From Mucilaginibacter kameinonensis (GTDB lineage Bacteria > Bacteroidota > Bacteroidia > Sphingobacteriales > Sphingobacteriaceae): DNA of 64,000 nucleotides. The stretch's first letter is position 1. Each line of letters begins with the position of its first letter. Under the pieces are notes generated by a model, which was not told where the DNA came from, made no database searches, and was given only the letters and a program-made list of their open reading frames with translations. Below are positions 26,831-35,146 of the stretch, piece after piece. The stretch lies in the NCBI RefSeq assembly GCF_003675385.1, contig NZ_RCWZ01000008.1, forward strand, positions 1 to 64,000. The letters are read 5' to 3'. A program made the translations under genes and the position numbers.

Positions 26831-28285
26831 CTAATGACTGCGGTGGGTTGCCTTGTGCTTAAATTTTGCCGCTATGCGGTTTACAAAGCGTTTGTATATC
26901 TCCATATCAAATATGGCCGAATCTGTAGCCGCCTTATATGAAAGGAACAACCCTATAGGCAACAGCGTGATAATGGAGATCCACATACCCAGGTACTTAT
27001 TGATGTCCCCACCTTTAACTGATTTTTCGCCAATGGTGGTAATAATATAGTAGATGAGGAAAAACACAACCGAAACTACCACTGGCAAACCCAGGCCCCC
27101 TTTGCGGATGATGGAACCCAACGGCGCGCCAATTAAAAACAGTACCAAACAAGCAACCGAAAGGTTATACTTTTTCTGGTACTCCACAAAATACCTGCGG
27201 ATATTTTCAGAATCGCCTTTATACCTGTCGCTCCGGTTTTTGATCACATCTTTAATTGATCTTATCTCAGACGCGGCACTGCTGAGGCTCATCTGTTGCT
27301 CAGATAAGGTAAGCCCCTGAAAAACATCCTTTTTAGGATCAAACTCCTTATACTTTTTAATAACCTTTGATTGGGTTGGTATCGAATAGTATTTGATATA
27401 GGGTGTTACCAGCTTATAATTCACCATCACATTACTATCAACAGAATGCTGCGACGAATCCAGGTAATGTGTCAGCTGTTTAACGTTCATCATTTGTGAT
27501 GCCTGCTTAAACTCGCTTTCATTTGTCCGGGTAATCTTAAAAGTAGAAAGATCAAATTTAGTTTCTGTTTCCTTAAAACGCTGACGCAGGAGGCGCTGCC
27601 GGGTATTATAAGTTGCATTTTCCGGAGCCGATTCTTCGTACCTTACCCCATCCTTCAACCGTAATACCAGGTATTTATCGCCCATGGTACGGAACATGGA
27701 GCCCTCGCGGGCCAGCATCACGATATTATTATTTTCGCCGTTCGGGCTTTTTTGATAGATCATGATATCGTACAAACGCTGTCCATCGGGATCTTTACGT
27801 TTTACACGAATGGTATAGCCCGGGAAACTGTTGCTGAATACACCCTCCGGCAGTAAATCTGCCGATTTCTGTTTCCGGGCATCATACAGCAGCGAGAAAT
27901 ATTTTAGGTTGGCCACCGGCAGCATATAATCCGAAAACAGGAACGCGGCAATACTGAGTATGGTAACCACAGTGATCATGGGATACATGGCACGTTTTAA
28001 CGAAATACCGGCAGCCTTGATAGCTACCAGCTCATAGTTTTCGCCAAGCGAGCCGTAGGTCATGATGGTTGAAAGCAGGATGGATAAGGGCAGCGCCATC
28101 TGAACATTGGTGGCCGAGTTATACATCATGAGCTCCAGTATAGTATACCAGGCAAAACCCTTGCCAATGAGGTCGTCAATGTATTTAAACAAAAACAACA
28201 TCAGCAGCACAAACATCACTATGAAAAGTGTAACCAAAAAAGGCCTTATAAACGATTTAAGGAGTAAAAGGTGGATTTTCTTCAT
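26831..28285 (-). CDS. LptF/LptG family permease (YjgP/YjgQ)
   Basis: This 484-residue inner-membrane protein is a subunit of the LPS export ABC transporter. Six transmembrane segments are seen in the usual two groups of three (about 12-115 and 375-460), with a large periplasmic domain between. The ATG at 28285 (MKKIHLLLLKSFIRPFL) is chosen over the in-frame TTG at 28300. Bacteroidetes usually carry two such genes; I cannot tell LptF from LptG. The lptE-like gene of the same pathway is at 61.4 kb. Confidence 0.88.
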   Translation of the reverse strand: MKKIHLLLLKSFIRPFLVTLFIVMFVLLMLFLFKYIDDLIGKGFAWYTILELMMYNSATNVQMALPLSILLSTIMTYGSLGENYELVAIKAAGISLKRAMYPMITVVTILSIAAFLFSDYMLPVANLKYFSLLYDARKQKSADLLPEGVFSNSFPGYTIRVKRKDPDGQRLYDIMIYQKSPNGENNNIVMLAREGSMFRTMGDKYLVLRLKDGVRYEESAPENATYNTRQRLLRQRFKETETKFDLSTFKITRTNESEFKQASQMMNVKQLTHYLDSSQHSVDSNVMVNYKLVTPYIKYYSIPTQSKVIKKYKEFDPKKDVFQGLTLSEQQMSLSSAASEIRSIKDVIKNRSDRYKGDSENIRRYFVEYQKKYNLSVACLVLFLIGAPLGSIIRKGGLGLPVVVSVVFFLIYYIITTIGEKSVKGGDINKYLGMWISIITLLPIGLFLSYKAATDSAIFDMEIYKRFVNRIAAKFKHKATHRSH

Positions 28286-28393
28286 TAGTGCTATTTGCAA
28301 TTAACAGGGGCAAAACCAGTTAGCCGCACAGTTAAACCCATTAACGTGCAAAACATAGTTAAGCGTACAAAATTAGCTAAAATAAAGTTTTTA

Positions 28394-28774
28394 TCAGGCG
28401 CCTAATACACTTATAAGGTAATCGATAGAGTTATCCCAGATCAGCTTTCTTTCCGCAATGGCATCTTCGGCGGCAAAATCGGTAATGGCGAGCGCTACAT
28501 CATTTGTAAGCTCATCCTGCAGTATTTCCATTTCAAAATAATACTGCGCATCATCATCAATCCATTTAAAACGTACAGATTTGTTTTCCTTAACGGAGCA
28601 AAGTTTGGCTTTTTGCGATTCATCATCCCATGTAAAAGTATAAACATGGTCACGAATATTAACCTCGTCGGCAAACCACTGAGACAAGCCGTTAGGCTCG
28701 CTTAAGAAGCTGAACAGGATACGCGGAGATGACTTTATCTCGTACTCAATGGTAAATTTTTTCTTTTCGGACAT
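28394..28774 (-). CDS. START-like (SRPBCC) domain protein
   Basis: This 126-residue protein has the START-like/AHSA1 fold typical of Bacteroidetes: YEIKSSPRILFSFLSEPNGLSQWFADEV near the N-terminus (lead helix) and a C-terminal amphipathic helix. These proteins bind hydrophobic ligands or modulate partners; no role is known here. It is upstream of the LptF/G gene on the same strand, 108 nt away, and divergent from tRNA-Met. Confidence 0.75.
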   Translation of the reverse strand: MSEKKKFTIEYEIKSSPRILFSFLSEPNGLSQWFADEVNIRDHVYTFTWDDESQKAKLCSVKENKSVRFKWIDDDAQYYFEMEILQDELTNDVALAITDFAAEDAIAERKLIWDNSIDYLISVLGA

Positions 28775-28846
28775 TCGGTTTACACTTAAAAAAGAGGAAC
28801 AAAATTAAAATGTTTAACATTTTTTCTAAAGAAAACGAATTTCTGC

Positions 28847-28854
28847 TATATTTG
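28847..28854 (+). promoter_or_regulatory. -7 element of the tRNA-Met promoter
   Basis: TATATTTG matches TAnnTTTG. Transcription would begin near 28861, giving a 5' leader of about 75 nt that is removed during tRNA processing. A T-rich stretch replaces a clear TTTG at -33. Confidence 0.5.
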
Positions 28855-28937
28855 CAAACCTTTTTAGGGACGGCCACTTGTTTTAAAGCAAAGCCACTCT
28901 TTTTACTAACCACAAAAAGAGTTACATACATAAAAAC

Positions 28938-29011
28938 GGCGGGGTAGCTCAGATGGTTAGAGCGTAGGATTCATAACCCTAAGGTCGGCAGTTCGATCCT
29001 GCTCCCCGCTA
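28938..29011 (+). tRNA. tRNA-Met (anticodon CAT)
   Basis: The 74-nt gene folds as a full cloverleaf: acceptor GGCGGGG/CCCCGCT with a G1-U72 pair, D-stem GCTC/GAGC, anticodon loop TTCATAA, T-stem GGCAG/CTGCT with loop TTCGATC, and discriminator A. The anticodon stem has an A-C at its last pair. CCA is not encoded. The lack of the C1-A72 mismatch argues against an initiator tRNA. A CAT anticodon could also be the lysidine-type tRNA-Ile, which I consider less likely. Confidence 0.85.
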
Positions 29012-29022
29012 CTGGAACCGGC

Positions 29023-29077
29023 AAAAGCCTTGAAGTTCGAACTTCTCTATTGAGAATGAAGTACCTTCAAGGCTTTT
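29023..29077 (+). terminator. Terminator after tRNA-Met
   Basis: AAAAGCCTTGAAG (29023-29035) pairs with CTTCAAGGCTTTT (29065-29077), followed by TCGTTTTC. It closes the tRNA transcript and marks the left end of the accessory island. Confidence 0.75.
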
Positions 29078-29107
29078 TCGTTTTCTTATAATTGTTCACG
29101 ACTTCCT

Positions 29108-29166
29108 ATATAACATATAAATTACTGATAATTAATATGTTATATGTTCGATCCCGCTCCGGTTAC
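29108..29166. repeat. AT-rich inverted repeat beside a partial copy of the tRNA 3' half
   Basis: ATATAACATAT (29108-29118) and ATATGTTATAT (29135-29145) are perfect inverted repeats. Directly after, 29146-29160 reads GTTCGATCCCGCTCC, which matches the T-arm and acceptor of the tRNA-Met upstream (GTTCGATCCTGCTCC) at 14 of 15 positions. This looks like the scar or attachment site of an element that integrated at the tRNA gene. No integrase gene remains. Confidence 0.5.
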
Positions 29167-29281
29167 CCGATCCGCCTAAGATTGTATAATTTACTATAAA
29201 ACAGGCAGTTAAAGTTCGAACTTAATATTATTACAGAGAGATCAAGAACTCCTGAATAAAAAATGCTGTGTCTTACTCCAA

Positions 29282-29464
29282 CTAATCATTGGTGTTATTT
29301 TGATTCAAGTGAATGCTGAAGGCTATCTTCGTTAGTTTTTTGATGGTTGCTATAATCTCTATTAGTTGGCCATCAGTAAAATTAGCAAATAGGCAATATG
29401 CTCTTAACTCTTCAATTGTGAGATCGTGCTTTCTGGTAATGTCTATTTCTTTTAATTCTTCCAT
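29282..29464 (-). CDS. Small hypothetical protein in the accessory island
   Basis: This 60-residue protein starts MEELKEIDITRKHDLTIEE and has an amphipathic C-terminal half (TDGQLIEIIATIKKLTKIAF). It looks like short helical proteins I associate with Bacteroidetes mobile elements (ITxEELRxYxxFxxxSDxQxxxII pattern), but this is a weak memory-based match. It is AT-rich like the ietAS genes and points away from them. The role is unknown; a small regulator is possible. Confidence 0.5.
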   Translation of the reverse strand: MEELKEIDITRKHDLTIEELRAYCLFANFTDGQLIEIIATIKKLTKIAFSIHLNQNNTND

Positions 29465-29684
29465 TGTTATCTTTTAATGGAAATCATGGTACATTAGTTC
29501 TTTGATGTCTGCTTCCAGTATAGTTAATACAGTTAAGTTAACATATTAATTAATGTATAGGGATGGGACCAACTTGCGATGGATTTAGATACATCTAGTG
29601 ATGAATAGGAATTCAATCGTAGTGATTTACAGTAACATTAACAATTGTCTTCGCCGGGAACAAAGATTTTCTCTATTAGTTAAA

Positions 29685-29692
29685 TATATTTG
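29685..29692 (+). promoter_or_regulatory. -7 element of the ietAS promoter
   Basis: TATATTTG matches TAnnTTTG; the start would be near 29699, about 20 nt before the ietA ATG. The -33 element is not clear. Confidence 0.45.
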
Positions 29693-29719
29693 TAGCTTAG
29701 TAAATAATCCCATTCTATA

Positions 29720-30715
29720 ATGAATCAAGATTTGTTAGTCAGGCTTTTCCGTTCGATAGACGGCGATTACAATGACGATATTGTCAAGGTTGCTGAAACT
29801 ATCATAGCTGATGAACGAAAAAAAGGCCATGAGAAACTAGCAGAAAGATTAAAGACAATTCTTCAGAAAAATGTTCACACCAATCAAAGTTTTCGCGGGG
29901 AGTTAAAAAATATTTTTGGCTCTGTTTCTATTCCAACTGACAAGAGGTATAATATTCCACTTGCGCTGGAAATATCGCGCGAACAGCTCCGGCATCATAT
30001 GATTCTAACGGATGAGATAGAATCAAAGATCAAGAGGATCGAGCAGGAATATGTCGCTCGAGAACGGTTAGCCCAATATGGCCTTAAACCTCGTCGAAGA
30101 ATACTTTTTCATGGTGCACCCGGCTGTGGTAAAAGTATGAGTGCAGAGCGGATTGCCTGGAATATTGGTTTGCCGTTTTTAAAAGTAAGATTTGAAGCCA
30201 TCATATCCTCTTATCTCGGTGAATCTGCCTCTAATTTGAAAAAGCTTTTCGAGGCCATAGTTACTTTCCCATGTGTGTTATTGTTAGACGAATTTGATTT
30301 TATTGCACAATCAAGAGGTAATAAACAAGATGTAGGCGAAATGCACCGAGTAGTTAATATCCTTCTTAATGTATTGGAAGACTACGATGGTCCCGGTCTT
30401 ATCGTCGCTACTACAAACCTTGAAGGTTCCATAGATAAAGCACTTTTTCGTCGTTTCGATGATATTATCGAAATCCCTAAACCAGGTCAGGAAGAAGTTT
30501 TGAGAATATTAAAAGGTACTTTGTCGAGCATAAAAACTGAAAAAACAATTGATTGGGTAAAGTTATCATCTGACATGGTAGGATTTTCGGCAGCATTAGT
30601 CGTTAAAATCGCAAATGACGCAGCCAAGAACTCCGTAATACACGGAAATGGTGTAGTTGGAAACGAACATTTTGTTATATCTTTGGCTGAGAACCAATTA
30701 TATAACAAATCCTGA
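29720..30715 (+). CDS. ietA: AAA+ ATPase, IetA-like
   Basis: This 331-residue protein has a helical N-terminal part (1-95) and one classical AAA+ module: Walker A GAPGCGKS (132-139, Lys138), Walker B LLLDEFDF with Asp190-Glu191, sensor-1 region VATTNLEGSIDKALFRRFDD with the arginine finger pair, and a C-terminal lid with SAALVVKIANDAAK. Known family: with an adjacent subtilisin-like protease it forms the IetAS module described as a plasmid stability/incompatibility system in Agrobacterium Ti plasmids and later as an anti-phage system. The protease gene starts 9 nt after the stop. The base composition is more AT-rich than the neighbouring core genes. Confidence 0.85.
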   Translation: MNQDLLVRLFRSIDGDYNDDIVKVAETIIADERKKGHEKLAERLKTILQKNVHTNQSFRGELKNIFGSVSIPTDKRYNIPLALEISREQLRHHMILTDEIESKIKRIEQEYVARERLAQYGLKPRRRILFHGAPGCGKSMSAERIAWNIGLPFLKVRFEAIISSYLGESASNLKKLFEAIVTFPCVLLLDEFDFIAQSRGNKQDVGEMHRVVNILLNVLEDYDGPGLIVATTNLEGSIDKALFRRFDDIIEIPKPGQEEVLRILKGTLSSIKTEKTIDWVKLSSDMVGFSAALVVKIANDAAKNSVIHGNGVVGNEHFVISLAENQLYNKS

Positions 30716-30724
30716 TACCTTATT

Positions 30725-33241
30725 ATGGCCGAGTTTCCTCATTTACCGCTTAGTCGCAGACTATTTGGGGCTTACAATTTTCCTAGGGGAGGAAGTAATA
30801 AAAAAGCCGATCAAACAACACAAAATTTAACTAACCGTGCTGGTCATGGCGCGGCTCTGCAATCTCAGGTCACCAACCTAAAAGCTGCCTGGGAACAGCA
30901 CCTTGAAGATCGTGAACGAGAGGGTTTGCCGGAACTCTTTAACTCCAATCTAAAACCGATCTATCTTCGCGTAGATTTGGATTCCTTTACCCTGGAGTCT
31001 TTACGCCATTGGGGTATCGAAATATTATCCGAAGAAGAAAACGGGTATATTATCGGTGTTTCAATGGATGATTTCACTTCGTTATCAGATAAAATTAATC
31101 AGTTTCTACAACACCAGGGGCGGTATAAAGATACCGCCGCGAAGCTATGGGAAATCAATGATGGATTACACTGGCGTATTGAACATATTTTAACTCCAGA
31201 ACTCAACCAAAAATGGGATCAGATACGTGATGATGAGGAATATACCGTTTATGCGGGTATCGCCTGTTATGCTTTTGTTGATAATTATCCGGAGAAAAAA
31301 GAGCTATCCGATGAAGTTTATAATTTAAAAATTACGGAATGGGAAACAGAGCGAAACCGTGTCTTGATCAGTCGGGAAGATGAGGGCTTTAGAAGACAAG
31401 ACGAATTAGACAGGCTAATAGAGTTATACAGTGGAGAACGGATAAGTGATTTTGTCGATTTTAATGATAGCTTTTATGCTTCTTTTCGGATTGTAGGTAA
31501 AGGTTTAAAAGATATTGCCCTTTCATTTCAGTATCTCTATGAGCTTGGCGAGATCAACTCTTATAAAATACCTACCGACACGGATGAAGGTTTTGAAGAG
31601 ATCAACCCTGAACTAATACCGCCTAAGGCCGATGATCCTAAAATATGCGTGATCGACAGCGGTATTCAGGAAAGACACCGGCTTTTAGAAGCCGCAATAG
31701 ATTTTGCCAGTTCACATTCGTTTATCGCTCAGGATCCCGATGTGACTGATAAAGTTGAAGGCGGGGGCCACGGCACCAAAGTTGCAGGAGCCGTTCTCTA
31801 TTCCAACGTAATTCCAAGAACAGGTGCCCATCAACTCCCTTTTTGGATACAAAATGCCAGAGTATTAGACCATGAAAACAAACTAGTAACAGGGACCGAT
31901 CCGGCTCAATTAATGCTTGATGTTGCCGCAAGGTATAATACTACTAGAGTCTTTAATCTCTCAGTTGCTGAAGATAGAGCTTATATTGGCTCACACATGC
32001 CACCTTGGGCAGCCACCCTTGATAAGATCAGTTATGAGCAGGATAAATTATTCATCGTTGCTACCGGGAATATTTTCAGATCCTCATTGCTTTCTGGACA
32101 CCCCGGCCTCACTGAAATGTTAGCAGATGGCTTAAATTATCCTGATTTTTTACATTCACTACTTTCCAATAAGGTTTCAAATCCCGGTATTTCTGCATTC
32201 AGTTTGACTGTTGGATCGGTGTGTGTTGATGAATATGATGATGCTGATAAAAAATCCTTTGGGAAATTTAATCAACCGTCATCATTTACAAGAACAGGTT
32301 TAGGCATGTGGGAAATGGTAAAACCAGATGTAGTAGAATACGGCGGCGATTTTGTACACGAAAAATTAGGACAAAGATTAATCACCAACGATCCATCCGT
32401 AAGCCCCGAATTAGTATATTCCACAAGGAATGGACATGCAGCGGTCGCCAAGCATACAGTAGGCACTTCATTCGCCGCTCCAAAAGTTGCACATATCGCA
32501 GGTTGGCTAAATAAAAGTTTCCCGCAACTATCCACTATTTCTTATAAAGCGTTAATCGTCCAGTCTGCAAGATTGCCGGAAGACAAATGGAGAAACCCCA
32601 GTTTAACGGATATAAAATGTATGGGTTATGGCATCCCTTCTTTAGAAAGGGCTACCCAAAATACGACAAACCGCATCACATTTTTATCTGAGGGTTTCGT
32701 TACACCAAAATCTGCCGACACATTTATGGTCAAAGTGCCGTCTGAAATTAACCGTCCCGGTTTCGATAATGAAATATTGATCGAGGTCACTCTAAATTTT
32801 CAGGCACCTGTCAGAAGAACAAGAAAGCTTACCAAATCTTACTTATCTACCTGGTTGACATGGGAAATATCCACTCCGGACGAATCTTATAGTGAATTTT
32901 GTAATAGGGTAATCAAGTCTATTGACAATCCGCAAAGTAATGGAGGTGGGAGAAACGGCATGCAATGGACTATTTTTGATCGTGGCAATAATGGTATTGT
33001 GCGAAACATGAAACGTCAAGACAGTACCACACAAAAGGATTGGACTGTCATTAGCTCAAATCAACTACCCGACGAATTTTCATTAGCAGTAGTTGGGCAT
33101 TTAAGCTGGGAAAAAGACATGAAAACTAAGGTGCCGTATTCGATCATAGTAAGTTTTGAATCATTAAATCCAGATATTCCAGTTTATCAGTTGTTTGAAG
33201 TCGAAAATCGTATAGGTATTGAACAAGAAGTTACGATTTAG
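30725..33241 (+). CDS. ietS: Subtilisin-like serine protease (S8), IetS-like
   Basis: This 838-residue protein has a long N-terminal part of about 300 residues without a signal peptide, then a complete S8 domain: Asp311 in VIDSGIQ, His349 in GGGHGTKVAG and Ser582 in GTSFAAPKVA, plus ATGN for the oxyanion hole. Residues about 650-838 form a beta-rich tail. It is therefore a cytoplasmic, probably active protease. In the known IetAS pair the protease is the toxic or effector part and the ATPase controls it; that division is inferred here. It is translationally close to ietA (9 nt) and is followed by a terminator at 33357. Confidence 0.87.
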   Translation: MAEFPHLPLSRRLFGAYNFPRGGSNKKADQTTQNLTNRAGHGAALQSQVTNLKAAWEQHLEDREREGLPELFNSNLKPIYLRVDLDSFTLESLRHWGIEILSEEENGYIIGVSMDDFTSLSDKINQFLQHQGRYKDTAAKLWEINDGLHWRIEHILTPELNQKWDQIRDDEEYTVYAGIACYAFVDNYPEKKELSDEVYNLKITEWETERNRVLISREDEGFRRQDELDRLIELYSGERISDFVDFNDSFYASFRIVGKGLKDIALSFQYLYELGEINSYKIPTDTDEGFEEINPELIPPKADDPKICVIDSGIQERHRLLEAAIDFASSHSFIAQDPDVTDKVEGGGHGTKVAGAVLYSNVIPRTGAHQLPFWIQNARVLDHENKLVTGTDPAQLMLDVAARYNTTRVFNLSVAEDRAYIGSHMPPWAATLDKISYEQDKLFIVATGNIFRSSLLSGHPGLTEMLADGLNYPDFLHSLLSNKVSNPGISAFSLTVGSVCVDEYDDADKKSFGKFNQPSSFTRTGLGMWEMVKPDVVEYGGDFVHEKLGQRLITNDPSVSPELVYSTRNGHAAVAKHTVGTSFAAPKVAHIAGWLNKSFPQLSTISYKALIVQSARLPEDKWRNPSLTDIKCMGYGIPSLERATQNTTNRITFLSEGFVTPKSADTFMVKVPSEINRPGFDNEILIEVTLNFQAPVRRTRKLTKSYLSTWLTWEISTPDESYSEFCNRVIKSIDNPQSNGGGRNGMQWTIFDRGNNGIVRNMKRQDSTTQKDWTVISSNQLPDEFSLAVVGHLSWEKDMKTKVPYSIIVSFESLNPDIPVYQLFEVENRIGIEQEVTI

Positions 33242-33356
33242 GGAACTTTACGCCTGTTTTACTAAATCGTAAAATCTAATTTTTTTCAATAATAACATTT
33301 GCATCCATCACCGCTTGTAAATCATCATAAAGGGTCGAACTATTGCGTGTCGACTC

Positions 33357-33387
33357 TAAAAAGCCACTCTTTCGAGTGGCTTTTTTT
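33357..33387 (+). terminator. Terminator downstream of ietS
   Basis: AAAAAGCCACTC (33357-33368) pairs with GAGTGGCTTTTT (33374-33385) around a 4-nt loop and is followed by more T. It can end the ietAS transcript and lies just before the GIY-YIG fragment. The rest of 33242-33571 holds no other gene. Confidence 0.75.
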
Positions 33388-33401
33388 GTTTATCTTTATT
33401 T

Positions 33402-33503
33402 ATGTTCACCGTTTATGTACTTTACTCGCAAAAGCATAATCAAATTTATACAAGTTATACATCTGATTTAGATAACATCGTGTACTCGCTATCGAGAATA
33501 TAG
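33402..33503 (+). pseudogene. Truncated GIY-YIG endonuclease fragment
   Basis: From ATG 33402 the frame reads 33 codons, beginning MFTVYVLYSQKHNQIY and then TSYTSDLDNIV, and stops at TAG 33501. It matches the first 30 residues of the small GIY-YIG (UPF0213-like) nucleases, whose motif is YVLYS...IYIGYTSDLE; here IGYT has become TSYT. The rest of the domain, with the catalytic Arg and Glu, is missing. It is a broken remnant at the right end of the island. Confidence 0.6.
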
Positions 33504-33532
33504 AACGATACCTATAATACTCCAACAATAAT

Positions 33533-33567
33533 AAAAAAAACCCGGCGCTATCGCGCCGGGTTTTTTT
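33533..33567. terminator. Bidirectional terminator at the end of the SusCD operon
   Basis: CCCGGCGC (33541-33548) pairs with GCGCCGGG (33553-33560) around TATC; eight A precede and seven T follow, so it works in both directions. It lies 4 nt past the SusD stop and marks the boundary between the island and the SusCD operon. Confidence 0.9.
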
Positions 33568-33571
33568 ATGC

Positions 33572-35134
33572 CTATTTATAACCGGGATTCTGATCCTCCG
33601 GGGTGATCTGATCGTTTAGCTTCATCTCTACGTCAGGGATCGGGTAACGCATTTGAAAGGCCTGTAATGAGCCGGATTCTTTTGCCCACTTATTACGTGT
33701 CTTTACGTATTCGATAAACTTACCGGTACGGATAAGGTCAATACGGCGCCAGTTTTCTGCAAATAGCTCGCGGATCCGCTCATCCATGATCGCGGTTCTG
33801 AAAGCATCTTGTGATAGGGCTGTCCACCGTTTATCTGCCGGCAAGGTTCCGCCCCAGGCGCGGGTACGTACTTCGTTCACCACGTTAACTGCATCATTGG
33901 TTTTTCCAAGTTCGTTCAAACATTCCGCGTAGCAAAGTTTGATATCGCCGAGACGCAGCACAGGAATGTTCTTTCCTGAGTTCCACTCGTTGTTGATCTT
34001 TTGATCGGAATGTTTATCCGTACGGAAATCCTCATATTTTTTTACGTGAGGTTTCAGCTCGTCGTAATTTGTTCCGAGGTCTTCCCAAAGGATCGGGTCT
34101 AAAGTAGGTGTGGTTCCATAATAGGTGAAATCATAACGGATACTTTCGTCCTTGCGTAAGTCACCATCTTCCCAAATACCGCCATTGGCAACAGTTTCAT
34201 AAGCATGAACGGTTGGCACAATCTTATCATAACCCGAATAGTAACAGCCATCGCCAAAGGCTGCCTGTACTGCACGTGAGCCAATCTGGAACTGCAGTTT
34301 ATTGTTGTTAGGATAAACCGGGCTAAACTGAAACTCGAATATAGATTCGGCGGTATTACTTTTAGTATAGTCCCACAGATCCTTGTAAGCCACCAGCGAG
34401 TATTTGCCCATCATCTGCTCAAAGGCCAGCCTTGCACTGTCAAAATTCCTTAAACCGGTACTCTCCGGGGCCGACATATATGCCTTTCCAAGCATGGCAA
34501 AAGCAGCACCAATGGTAGCCCTTCCGGCGGCGTTGGTTTGCGGACACAATTGAGAGGCTTTAGTAAAGTCATTAATGATAAATGTCCACACATCTTTAAG
34601 CGGTTGGCGTTTGAAGCCCAACGTAGATTCTCTGCTGATATCGCGGATTGGTATCTCACCCCAGTACATCGCCAGTTCAAAGTCAACAAAACCACGAACA
34701 AAATAGGCTTCACCCAGCAAGTTGCCTTCACGGGTGCCGGCTTTTGCATTCAGTTTCTCCAAACCATTAATGATCTTGGCCGATTCATTAACCACCGGCC
34801 AGCGGATATTCCATTGATTGGCCAGGTGAGGCAATAAAGAGTTCAGGTTAAGGTCGTACCTGTCGAGGCCTCCCTTTTGCGGATCGCTTTTCATCTGAAA
34901 AGCGCCCTGCTGGGTTTCATCGGTACCCATCATCGTGATCAGGCCCTGCTCATCGGTACGAAAGTTTTTAAAGTTCGAGTACACCCCTTTCAGGCTGGTC
35001 TCGATGAGGTTAACGTCAGAATACACCTTCGACTCATCCAGTTTGGTCAGGCTATCCTCGGTCAGGAATTTTTTGCAGGAAACAGTACCTAATAACGCGC
35101 CTGCAAGGCATATGGTAAATAATGTCTTTTTCAT
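33572..35134 (-). CDS. RagB/SusD family nutrient-binding lipoprotein
   Basis: This 520-residue outer-membrane lipoprotein binds oligosaccharide or peptide nutrients and caps its SusC partner. A lipoprotein signal (LGTVSC) puts the lipidated cysteine at about residue 20. The body has the four TPR-like repeats of SusD (AKIINGLEKLN; FVRGFVDFELAMYWGEIPI) and the conserved end RIRELFAENWRRIDLIRTGKF. ATG 35134 is preferred to the ATG two codons upstream. It starts 12 nt after the SusC stop. No glycosidase or peptidase is nearby, so the ligand is unknown. Confidence 0.92.
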   Translation of the reverse strand: MKKTLFTICLAGALLGTVSCKKFLTEDSLTKLDESKVYSDVNLIETSLKGVYSNFKNFRTDEQGLITMMGTDETQQGAFQMKSDPQKGGLDRYDLNLNSLLPHLANQWNIRWPVVNESAKIINGLEKLNAKAGTREGNLLGEAYFVRGFVDFELAMYWGEIPIRDISRESTLGFKRQPLKDVWTFIINDFTKASQLCPQTNAAGRATIGAAFAMLGKAYMSAPESTGLRNFDSARLAFEQMMGKYSLVAYKDLWDYTKSNTAESIFEFQFSPVYPNNNKLQFQIGSRAVQAAFGDGCYYSGYDKIVPTVHAYETVANGGIWEDGDLRKDESIRYDFTYYGTTPTLDPILWEDLGTNYDELKPHVKKYEDFRTDKHSDQKINNEWNSGKNIPVLRLGDIKLCYAECLNELGKTNDAVNVVNEVRTRAWGGTLPADKRWTALSQDAFRTAIMDERIRELFAENWRRIDLIRTGKFIEYVKTRNKWAKESGSLQAFQMRYPIPDVEMKLNDQITPEDQNPGYK

Positions 35135-35146
35135 AATCATTCAGGT

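Noticed and set aside
28746..28931. A 61-residue minus-strand frame between the START-like gene and tRNA-Met
   Set aside because: It overlaps the START-like gene and the tRNA promoter and has no protein-like pattern.
29146..29180. A second tRNA gene after tRNA-Met
   Set aside because: Only a T-arm-like piece is present; no cloverleaf can be built.
33402..33503. An intact small gene
   Set aside because: The 33-codon frame lacks most of the nuclease domain, so it was reported as a fragment instead.
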